The position numbers and the translations under genes are program-made. This document shows, in pieces, positions 51,809 to 58,826 of a DNA stretch of 64,000 bases. Source of the DNA: Mangrovibacterium marinum (GTDB lineage: Bacteria; Bacteroidota; Bacteroidia; Bacteroidales; Prolixibacteraceae). Under the pieces are notes generated by a model. The model was not told the origin of the DNA. It made no database searches and saw only the letters and a program-made list of their open reading frames with translations. The number at the start of each line of letters is the position of its first letter. Position 1 is the first letter of the stretch. Where the stretch lies: positions 1 to 64,000 of the forward strand of contig NZ_QAAD01000018.1 in the NCBI RefSeq assembly GCF_003046625.1, written 5' to 3'.

Positions 51809-52527
51809 GCAGACCGTTGTTTCTACTCGGCTGGTTGCTCCTGCTGGTTGCGGCGTCGGGCTGGGCGCAGGTGACGGCCGACTCTATTCGCTGTCGGTTG
51901 TACCACAGTTATGTGAACGACCGGATGGAACAATGGCCTGCCCTGATCCGAACGATGAAAAGCAGGCCCGATACGAGTGCTTCCTGGCAGCAAGAGATTG
52001 CTCTGGCACGCTACGGACTTGCCGGCTATTATGTGGGTAACAACCGGGCGGCCGATGCGGAGCTGGAAATCACTAAGGCGCTGGCAGAGCTGGAGTTGGC
52101 TCAAACGATCTACCCGAATGAGGCGGGCTTTTGGGGGCTTGAGGCTGGCTTCCGGGCACTGCAAATTCGTATGTTCCCGATGAAAACCCCTTTTTTCTAT
52201 GCCGCGCACCAGGCAGCGATGAATAAGGCGCAGGAACGGGAAGCCGACGACCCGTTCTTTCGGTTCGAGCAGGGGATGATGCTACTGCACAAGCCACGAC
52301 TGCTGGGGGGCGACAAGCGAAAAGCCCTTGAGTTGTTCGAGCAGAGCCGGGCTATGCTTAAGGCTCAGCCATTCAGCACTTGCTGCTGGTTTGGTTTGAT
52401 GGTTGACCTGTTCCGTCTGAAAGCTTACGACCGGCTGAACGATGAGGAAGCTTACCAGGCACTCTACGATGCGATTACCCGCGAGCATGGTTCGCTGACC
52501 TGGCTGCCACGCTTTTTGAAGATGTAG
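51805..52527 (+). CDS. Secreted protein coupled to crtW, unknown function
   Basis: 240 residues from the ATG in an ATGA overlap with crtW, preceded by a strong GGAGG ribosome-binding site, unusual for this phylum. Signal peptide about 1-22 (LVAASGWAQ). The rest is helical with TPR-like character (YGLAGYYVGNNRAADAELEITKALAELEL, RKALELFEQSRAMLKAQP). No domain recognised. Position as the last gene of the carotenoid operon suggests a role linked to that pathway, but the sequence gives no mechanism. Confidence 0.78.
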   Translation: MSRPLFLLGWLLLLVAASGWAQVTADSIRCRLYHSYVNDRMEQWPALIRTMKSRPDTSASWQQEIALARYGLAGYYVGNNRAADAELEITKALAELELAQTIYPNEAGFWGLEAGFRALQIRMFPMKTPFFYAAHQAAMNKAQEREADDPFFRFEQGMMLLHKPRLLGGDKRKALELFEQSRAMLKAQPFSTCCWFGLMVDLFRLKAYDRLNDEEAYQALYDAITREHGSLTWLPRFLKM

Positions 52528-52529
52528 TG

Positions 52530-53110
52530 ATTGAGACGTGAGTCGTGAGTCTTGAGTCGTGAGTCTTGAGTCTTGAGTAGTGAGACGTGAGTCTTGAGTA
52601 TTGAGGCGTGAGATGTGAGTTGTCATTTTGTTGTCAGTTGTTGTCAATCATTGTCATTTGTTGTCAGTCCAGTAATCCGAACATTCAGAAATCCGGGAGT
52701 CCGGTAATCAGTCGCAGTGATCAGTTATGAGTCGTGAGACGAGAGTTGTCATTCATTGTCATTTGGTTATTAGTCCTTGTTGGTTCTCCCTTTAGGGAGT
52801 CAGAGGGTAAAACAAGGACGGGCGATTTGTTACTGGTTACTGGTTGCTGGTCCATCAGGCATTCCATCCATCAATCCGTCAATCCTTCAATTTGTTGATC
52901 ACTCCAGTAATCTAAGCATCCGGTAGTCCGACTATCCACCAATCCGAGTATCTGGTAATCCGTCAACTGCGATTTCTTCCAATCGTCAATGGTAAATCGT
53001 TAAATTGTAAATTATCACTGGCTGTGACTTCTTCAATCCTTCAGTCCTTCAATCCTTCAGTCGGTCCATCAATCCGAAAATCCGAGCATCTAATAACCCA
53101 ATAATCCACA
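52530..53110 (+). repeat. Composite intergenic repeat, copy G, between convergent genes
   Basis: Gene-free. Begins right after the stop of the crtW-linked gene with GTCNTGA heptads (52530-52620), TTGTCA repeats, octads of the ATCC type, the hairpin core (52773-52819), CGATTTGTT, about three heptads (52832-52852, the last truncated), CATCAGGCATTCC, octads, the CTCCAGTAATCTAAGC segment (about 52900-52960), and the AATCGTCAATGG/GTAAATTATCACTGG module (about 52973-53030) followed by more octads. Confidence 0.88.
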
Positions 53111-53125
53111 GATCCCCGCACGTCG

Positions 53126-54169
53126 TTAATTGGCCAACAGCAGCGAGGATCGCGTCCGCTCCGGATGGTGTTCCACGGTCTGCCGGACAAGCTGCCGGAG
53201 GATAGTGAAGGTTTCATCGGGGTAGTTGATGTGCAAGGGCTTGTTGCTTCGCAGCCATTGATCGATCATGTCGGCTGCGTGGTGCCAGTCGCTCAGCACG
53301 CGGATGCCCATGCTGCGGAGAAATTCGGCGTTGCAAGCCTGCTCATATTGGTTTTTCATCGGAATCACACAAAGCTTTTTGCCCATATAGATGGCTTCGG
53401 CCGGTGTTTCGAAGCCCGCCGTGCAGAGGATGCCGGTGCAGTTCACAAACGAGTTGGTGAAGGCTTCCAGCGATACAGGGCGAAACCAGATCGATCCCTG
53501 GCGGTAATCCTCGCGGCAGTGTTTCGAGAATACCTGCCAGTTATACTGCGGAAACAGGCGAAGGATATGGGCTATTTCCGCATTGCTGTAGGCTGGCAGG
53601 TATACCGTATAATGCCCGAGCTGGCGTGGTTTGGCCTGGCGAATCGATGAACGGATCACGGGGGCGAAGTTTTGCGCATCCAGTGGTTTAAAGTGAAAGC
53701 CGTAACGGATGGTAGCAGGTGCATAGTGTTTCAGAATGAAGCGTCCAATCCGGTCAGCTTGCGGTGGCGCAGGGGCGTGTGGGTGAAGCACTGCGTTTTG
53801 GTGGCTCAGCCCGATGCAGGCCTTGCCGCGCAGTTTGCAGGCCCAGGCCGATACCGGCTCAAAATCGCTGATCACCAGATCGTAGTTGTCAACCGGCAGG
53901 CTGAGGATATCGCGCAGCAAACGGAAGGGGCGCGATTGGCGGATGGTCTGCCCGATGCTCACGCCTCCGTGTTTGCCAAAGATGAAGCTTAGTCCGTAGC
54001 GTTTGTACTTCACCCGAAAAGGAAGGGCAAGGTCGCCCTGGGTGCCGCTGACCAGCAGGTCGGTTTGCCCCAGCTTGTTGAGCAAGGGGATGATCTCGGT
54101 AGCGCGTGCCAGATGTCCGTTTCCGGTGCCCTGGATGGCATATAAAATTTTGATTTGTTGGTGGTTCAT
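53126..54169 (-). CDS. GT-B glycosyltransferase (MurG/UGT-like)
   Basis: 347 residues. N-terminal IQGTGNGHLARATEIIPLLN glycine/His motif and C-terminal GFETPAEAIYMGKKLCVIPMKNQYEQACNAEFL donor-binding segment of the GT1/GT28 superfamily. Acceptor unknown. No signal peptide. Operon partner of the metallophosphoesterase, 19 bp downstream. The pair suggests envelope lipid or glycolipid work, but no product can be named. Confidence 0.85.
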   Translation of the reverse strand: MNHQQIKILYAIQGTGNGHLARATEIIPLLNKLGQTDLLVSGTQGDLALPFRVKYKRYGLSFIFGKHGGVSIGQTIRQSRPFRLLRDILSLPVDNYDLVISDFEPVSAWACKLRGKACIGLSHQNAVLHPHAPAPPQADRIGRFILKHYAPATIRYGFHFKPLDAQNFAPVIRSSIRQAKPRQLGHYTVYLPAYSNAEIAHILRLFPQYNWQVFSKHCREDYRQGSIWFRPVSLEAFTNSFVNCTGILCTAGFETPAEAIYMGKKLCVIPMKNQYEQACNAEFLRSMGIRVLSDWHHAADMIDQWLRSNKPLHINYPDETFTILRQLVRQTVEHHPERTRSSLLLAN

Positions 54170-54188
54170 ACACGTTGTGTTTTAAGGT

Positions 54189-55022
54189 TTACAGACAGTT
54201 TGCCAGAGCCAGCTCCCGGATCAGCGATTGATAGAGTTGTTTGTTGTCGGGCATCTCCGGGTCATCCGGGGCATTTTCCTCCTCCGGATCTTCAAAATAG
54301 CAAAGCTCCCATTTGCCCTCGTTGTACTCTGCCGCCGTGAAATGCTCCACCCAGTCGCCGCAGTTGATATAGCGAATGGTCTTCCCCGGCATCATCACCC
54401 GCTTGTCCTTCGGAAGGTGGGTGTGCCCGCAAATTACCGTATCGTAATTGTTCAGCGCGGCAGTGCTCGCTATGGCCTTTTCGAAAGCTGTCGGTTGGTT
54501 GCTCTTGTCTTTCTTTTTCATGCGCTTGTAGAGGATGACCTCCCTCAGTCCGAAGGAACGAAGCAGCAGATTGATGCCGTTGTTCAGCACCGTCAGCAGT
54601 CCGTAGGCCGCGGCTCCGATTTTGGCCAGCCACTTGGCTTTGTGAATGATATGATCGTACAGGTCGCCATGGAAGATCCAGGTTTTCCGGCCATCCAACT
54701 CTAAAATAAGTTGGTTCACAATCTTCAGCTTGCCAATCTCGGTTTGGTTGAAACGGCGTAAAAATTCATCGTGGTTGCCGGTGATGTAGAAGATCTGCAC
54801 CCCCTTTTCCATCATCTTGATGAGTTGCCGGACGACTTTCAGCTGTGGCTTGGGGAAGTAGTTGCGGCTAAAGCGCCACGAGTCGATAATGTCGCCGTTG
54901 AGCACCAGTATCTGTGGGTGGATCGATTTTAGATAGTGCAAAATCTTTTTGGCCTTGCAGGCACGCGTGGCCAGGTGGAGATCGGATAAAACGGCGATCT
55001 CAATTTTTCTGGATTTCATCAT
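54189..55022 (-). CDS. Metallophosphoesterase, LpxH-like
   Basis: 277 residues (starts MMKSRK; either Met possible). Calcineurin-like motifs LSDLHLA, NGDIIDSW, TGNHDEFLRR, FHGDLYDHI and GHTHLPK bind the di-metal centre. Closest to UDP-2,3-diacylglucosamine diphosphatase (LpxH)-like proteins of Bacteroidota, which may cleave lipid A precursors or other nucleotide-sugar diphosphates. Two hydrophobic patches near 130-160 suggest membrane association. First gene of a two-gene operon with the glycosyltransferase. Confidence 0.85.
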   Translation of the reverse strand: MMKSRKIEIAVLSDLHLATRACKAKKILHYLKSIHPQILVLNGDIIDSWRFSRNYFPKPQLKVVRQLIKMMEKGVQIFYITGNHDEFLRRFNQTEIGKLKIVNQLILELDGRKTWIFHGDLYDHIIHKAKWLAKIGAAAYGLLTVLNNGINLLLRSFGLREVILYKRMKKKDKSNQPTAFEKAIASTAALNNYDTVICGHTHLPKDKRVMMPGKTIRYINCGDWVEHFTAAEYNEGKWELCYFEDPEEENAPDDPEMPDNKQLYQSLIRELALANCL

Positions 55023-55149
55023 CCGCTAACATTTTATACGGCTAAAATCGGCTTTCACAATTACGCATCGATTAAAGGATGGTCAATTGCCCGTGAATTT
55101 GTTTTGTTGAAAATTAAGAACTTATGAAGCGTGTTGTTCGGTTGCTTGC

Positions 55150-55345
55150 GCAGGCCCAGATTGGCGGATTGGCGGATTGGCGGATTGACGGATTGAATGT
55201 CTGATGAACCAGTAACCAGTAACCAGTAACCAGCAACAAATCGCCCGTCCGTGTTTTACCCTCTGACTCCCTAAAGGGAGAACCAACAAGGACTGACAAC
55301 CAATGACAACTCAAGACTCACGACTCACGACTGACGACTGAATCT
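55150..55345 (-). repeat. Composite intergenic repeat, copy H
   Basis: Minus orientation. GGCGGATT octads (about 55162-55195), four AACCAGT/AACCAGC heptads (55207-55234), the hairpin core (55247-55293, with a G replacing one T in the first arm), then CTCACGA heptads (about 55310-55340). It lies between divergent genes; the remaining 110 bp to the PPIase gene is unremarkable. Confidence 0.85.
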
Positions 55346-55455
55346 CCCTTCTCGGCACCAAAAACAAGTCCCGGAATAAAGTTCTGACAGCAAGTAGGGC
55401 TGAAAACTCATTGGAAAGCCCTATTTTGGGGCAAATAAACCAGATTGAAAAGTTT

Positions 55456-56034
55456 ATGACGAAATTGTTGGGTTTTGTAGTGCTGTTGTTTAGTTTGATG
55501 GCCTGTGGTAAAAGTCCGCTGCCGAAAGTGGAAATTGAAAGCTCGATGGGAAATATTATCGTAGAGCTGGACACTGTTCATGCTCCGGTAACGGCCGGCA
55601 ACTTTTTAAAACTGGTCGATCAGGCTGTTTATCTGAATGCCCGGTTCTACCGGGTGGTACGTCCCGATAACCAGCCGCAGAGTCCGGTGAAAATTGAAGT
55701 GGTGCAGGGTGGCTTGCAGGACGATGTGCAGATTGCCCGCTATCCCGCCATTCAGCACGAGACAACCGCCCAAACGGGAATTAAGCATCGCGATGGGGTG
55801 ATCTCGATGGCCCGCAATGAGCCGGGGACAGCATCAACCGAATTTTTTATTTGCCTGGGTGATCAGCCTGAATTGGATTTTGGCGGAAAACGAAACCCCG
55901 ACGGCCAGGGCTTTGCTGCTTTTGGTAAGGTGCTGGAAGGAATGGATGTGTTGCGTCAGATTCAGCTGCTGGAGGACGATGAACAGTATCTGAACGAGCC
56001 GGTGGTTATCTATAATCTGAGACGCATTCGTTAG
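55456..56034 (+). CDS. Cyclophilin-type peptidyl-prolyl isomerase lipoprotein
   Basis: 192 residues from ATG MTKLLGFVV; lipobox LMAC with Cys17. Cyclophilin domain: SSMGNIIVELDTVHAPVTAGNFLKLVD, YLNARFYRVV, HRDGVISMARNEPGTASTEFFICLGD, GQGFAAFGKVLEGMDVLRQIQ. It catalyses proline cis/trans isomerisation of exported proteins in the periplasm or at the surface. An upstream in-frame ATG-like reading from 55411 would add a charged segment before the signal and is not favoured. Monocistronic. Confidence 0.92.
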   Translation: MTKLLGFVVLLFSLMACGKSPLPKVEIESSMGNIIVELDTVHAPVTAGNFLKLVDQAVYLNARFYRVVRPDNQPQSPVKIEVVQGGLQDDVQIARYPAIQHETTAQTGIKHRDGVISMARNEPGTASTEFFICLGDQPELDFGGKRNPDGQGFAAFGKVLEGMDVLRQIQLLEDDEQYLNEPVVIYNLRRIR

Positions 56035-56284
56035 TCTGCGTGCTTGCCTCCAGGTTGTCGACGGGCGGAAATATTCGCTGTAAACAATAAATTGGACTTT
56101 GCTGCGTATTTAGCTCATAGCAGTTGGTGTCGGGTTGAAGGCCTTGATTCCGTTTGGTGGCTGTCAGTCGCTCAATTAACAGTTCGGTGGATTTCCGGAT
56201 GCTCCCTGCTCAAACAATCGGAAGCTTTGCCGGATGTGTAGTTGCTCCCGGGCGAAACTGCTGAAAATTGAACAAATTCGACCT

Positions 56285-56878
56285 ATGATAAAAAGAATAC
56301 TATTGCGAAAATCCCTGATCTGTTTGGGGCTGCCAGTCCTGTTCTTGGTTTATCCGTGCCGAGGCAGTGTGCCCACAGTAAATAAGGGGCCTGAGCAATC
56401 TGCCCTGTCCGTTTCGGCACCAGCAGCGAAAGCTCATCGACAACGCTATAATATGTGGAATGGTTATGCCGGAGCGCTTTATCTGTCGGGTGGCTTTTCC
56501 AAAGAGTTTAAATACGAGAGTGTGGTAGGCGGAAAGATGGTGCTCGATTACCTGCTGACCGAAAAGGTATCGGTGGGAGCCCAAGCCTCTCTCTATCGGC
56601 AGAGTAAGGCCGACGGACAAGCTAAAACGCCGTATCTGGGGGCACGCTTAAGTTATCATTTTACCGAAGCCGGCTGGCGACCGCGACAGAATCATTGGAA
56701 TATTTATGCCGGTGTGAGTGCCGAGATTGAAATGGGTGGCGGCAGTAAGGACTGGCACGAGAAAAGCTTGGTTGGTGATTTGCACCTGGGCCTCCGCTAT
56801 CGCGTTGGCCAGCGCTGGTTTATCTGGGCTGAGGCCGCAATAAACAATGTTACCGGAGGGCTTACGTTTGCACTTTGA
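56285..56878 (+). CDS. Small outer-membrane beta-barrel protein
   Basis: 197 residues from ATG MIKRILLRKSLIC. Signal-like N-terminus (about 1-27). The rest has alternating hydrophobic beta strands (GALYLSGGFSKEFKY, VSVGAQASLYRQSK, YLGARLSYHF, WNIYAGVSAEIEM, LHLGLRYRVGQRWFIWAEAAINNVTGGLTFAL) as in 8-stranded outer membrane barrels. Ends in aromatic-poor L. No family named. Preceded by about 250 bp without a gene; followed by a hairpin shared with tpx. Confidence 0.75.
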   Translation: MIKRILLRKSLICLGLPVLFLVYPCRGSVPTVNKGPEQSALSVSAPAAKAHRQRYNMWNGYAGALYLSGGFSKEFKYESVVGGKMVLDYLLTEKVSVGAQASLYRQSKADGQAKTPYLGARLSYHFTEAGWRPRQNHWNIYAGVSAEIEMGGGSKDWHEKSLVGDLHLGLRYRVGQRWFIWAEAAINNVTGGLTFAL

Positions 56879-56905
56879 TCCGACTCGCCGGCAGAATAAA
56901 ACAGA

Positions 56906-56928
56906 CCGGGTGAATTCGGTTCACCCGG
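56906..56928. terminator. Bidirectional hairpin terminator
   Basis: Perfect 9-bp stem CCGGGTGAA/TTCACCCGG with loop TTCGG between the convergent barrel gene and tpx. A T-rich tail (TTTTATT) follows on the minus strand and a weaker one on the plus strand. Confidence 0.7.
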
Positions 56929-56950
56929 CCAGTTGTTTATAGTCAGATGA

Positions 56951-57463
56951 CTAAATCAGTTTTTTGACCACGGCCAAAGCAGTTTCGTAGTCTGGCTCGT
57001 CGGTTACTTCGGGACAGATTTCAACATACTGAATAGTACCTTGCTGATCGATGATGATTGTACCGCGGGTCAGTAAGCGTAGTTCCTTGATTAAGAATCC
57101 GTATTTTAAGCCAAAGTCAACATCTTTGTGGTCCGAGAGGGTGATTACCTTGTCCAGGCCTTCGGCGGCACAAAAGCGGCTTTGCGCGAAGGGTAAGTCA
57201 CATGAGATGGACAAAACCACAGCGCCATCCAGTTTGTCGGCTTCGGCATTGAAACGCTTGTTTTGTAATTGACAAACACCCGTGTCGATGGATGGATAGA
57301 GCGCCAGAATACGAACTTTTCCATCGTAATCGCTCAGTTGAACAGGGCTTAAATCAGCACCCAGCACCGTGAAATCAGGGGCTTTTTGCCCAACTTGAAC
57401 CGGCTCGCCCAATAAAGTTAACGGACCTCCTTTAAATGTAATTTTTCCAGTTGTTTCTTTCAT
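56951..57463 (-). CDS. tpx: Thiol peroxidase
   Basis: 170 residues from ATG MKETTGKITF; a longer reading to 57568 lacks homology. Atypical 2-Cys peroxiredoxin: peroxidatic Cys in PSIDTGVCQLQNKRF and resolving Cys in LPFAQSRFCAAEGL; an extra Cys sits in SISCDLPF. Reduces H2O2 and alkyl hydroperoxides with thioredoxin. The GGPLTLLGEPVQVGQKAPDF opening is diagnostic. A GCAGCCT/AGGCTGC hairpin lies 67 bp upstream. Cytoplasmic or periplasmic by family. Confidence 0.96.
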   Translation of the reverse strand: MKETTGKITFKGGPLTLLGEPVQVGQKAPDFTVLGADLSPVQLSDYDGKVRILALYPSIDTGVCQLQNKRFNAEADKLDGAVVLSISCDLPFAQSRFCAAEGLDKVITLSDHKDVDFGLKYGFLIKELRLLTRGTIIIDQQGTIQYVEICPEVTDEPDYETALAVVKKLI

Positions 57464-57529
57464 TGTAGTTTTTTTTATCAAATTATACAGACCATCGGCC
57501 TGTCGGTTAATATGCATTTTGTCGGTCGC

Positions 57530-57547
57530 GCAGCCTTCCCAGGCTGC
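57530..57547. other. Hairpin upstream of tpx
   Basis: GCAGCCT-TCCC-AGGCTGC, perfect 7-bp stem, 4-base loop, in the tpx leader side. It could be a remnant terminator (CTCTTT follows on the plus strand) or part of the tpx control region. Confidence 0.35.
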
Positions 57548-57639
57548 CTCTTTAGACCAGTCTGACAATAAAACAATGCTGTGCCCCGCTTGTTTGCCGG
57601 CATCACGATTTTAACGATTTTTTTTTGAACACAGAAATG

Positions 57640-58300
57640 CAGGGAGGAGTGGTGAGTGGTGAGTGGTGAGTGATCAGTGTTCAGTCGTGAGTGATGAGTC
57701 TTGAGTCTTGAGTAGTGAGTCGTGAGACGTGAGTTGTCATTTTGTTGTCAGTCGTTGTCAATCATTGTCATTTGTTGTCAGTCCTTCAATCTGTCTATCC
57801 AGCAATCTGAAAATCCGGCAGTCTGTCTACTGTGACTGTGACCGCGATTTCTTCCAATCGTCAATGGTAAATCGTTAAATTGTAAATTATCACTGGCTGT
57901 GACTTCTTCAATCCTTCAGTCCATCACATTATTTACCACAGAGTTCCGCAGAGCGTTTCTATTGGTTATTCGATATTGAACATTGGCTATTGAAAATTCA
58001 AAGTCAGTCGTAACAACGATTCAACAAGTCGGGGAGTTCATCAGGCCGGAAATCTAACAATCCGAGAGTCCAGTGGTCAGTCGTGAGTCTTGAGTCGTGA
58101 GTATTGAGGCGTGAGATGTGAGTTGTCATTTTGTTGTCAGTCGTTGTCAATCATTGTCATTTGTTGTCAGTCCTTCAATCTGTCTATCCAGCAATCTGAA
58201 AATCCGGCAGTCTGTCTACTGTGACTGTGACCGCGCCTTCTTCCAATCGTCAATGGTAAATTGTCAAATTGTAAGTTATCACTGACGGTGACTTCTTCCA
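57640..58300 (+). repeat. Composite repeat without hairpin core, with a direct duplication
   Basis: Gene-free. GTCNTGA heptads from about 57655, TTGTCA repeats, octads and the AATCGTCAATGG module; a segment beginning GAGTTGTCATTTTG at 57731 recurs at 58120 (offset 389, about 150 bp, nearly identical). Between them, 57946-58044 is the inverted counterpart of 482-583 at the window start (ACCACAGAG / GAACATTGG / GTTGAATCG segments). The GTCCTTGTT core and ACTGGTT heptads are absent here. Confidence 0.85.
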
Positions 58301-58403
58301 ATCGTCAATCATAGCGTGCCAATCGTTCATTTTTTTAACAATTCTTAAGGCTTGCTAACTGCCTTATTTGACGTGTGGTATTATGTTTTTCATCATATTG
58401 CAA

Positions 58404-58451
58404 TTATCAAATGTTGAAAAGTAGTTATCAGAAAGGGGTTACTATTTATCA
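58404..58451. promoter_or_regulatory. Three phased TTATCA direct repeats
   Basis: TTATCA at 58404-58409, 58425-58430 and 58446-58451, spaced exactly 21 bp start to start, in the AT-rich region 376 bp or more upstream of the surface protein start. The spacing equals two DNA helical turns and resembles an activator or repressor array. No known factor is assigned. Confidence 0.45.
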
Positions 58452-58542
58452 AATTTAGTGATTAAGGATTGGAAGAGAGAAGATCAGTTCCCTGTTTTAT
58501 ACCCTGTTTCTAAAAAAAAACGGAGGCTGACACCCTGGCACG

Positions 58543-58571
58543 GGCCGGAAAGAGCTTTGCTCTTTTCGGCC
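58543..58571 (+). other. Strong hairpin in the leader of the surface protein gene
   Basis: GGCCGGAAAGAG/CTCTTTTCGGCC, about 12-bp stem with one mismatch and a five-base loop, 256 bp before the start codon, preceded by a run of nine A. It could be a leader RNA structure or an upstream terminator. No known riboswitch recognised. Confidence 0.4.
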
Positions 58572-58826
58572 TGATGCGCTCCGAAACCAGACTGTTTTGT
58601 GTATAAAAAAGACGACGAATATATGAAAAATTGCGATTGCCGTATTGTTGAATCTGTTCATGCCCCGACGTTCCTGCCCGGTCTGTTGCCTGAGAATACT
58701 GTTTGTTGGAAGTTTTGTGCCAAACAAGCTTTTCGTTTCGCCCGTTAGCCCTGATTTTTAACTCATCCCCAAAAGCAGCCTGTGCCGGCAGCTGAAGGTA
58801 ATCCTTCTGTGCCTGAGAATGGTGTT

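Noticed and set aside
56044-56241. 65-residue plus-strand frame between the PPIase and barrel genes
   Set aside because: No signal, motif or ribosome site; composition unlike the neighbouring genes.
57464-57568. N-terminal extension of Tpx
   Set aside because: Extra residues do not resemble Tpx, whose usual N-terminus begins near METTxGKITF-like sequence; the region holds a hairpin and promoter-like DNA.
58497-58727. 76-residue minus-strand frame upstream of the surface protein
   Set aside because: No homology-like motif, low-complexity end and overlaps the hairpin leader.
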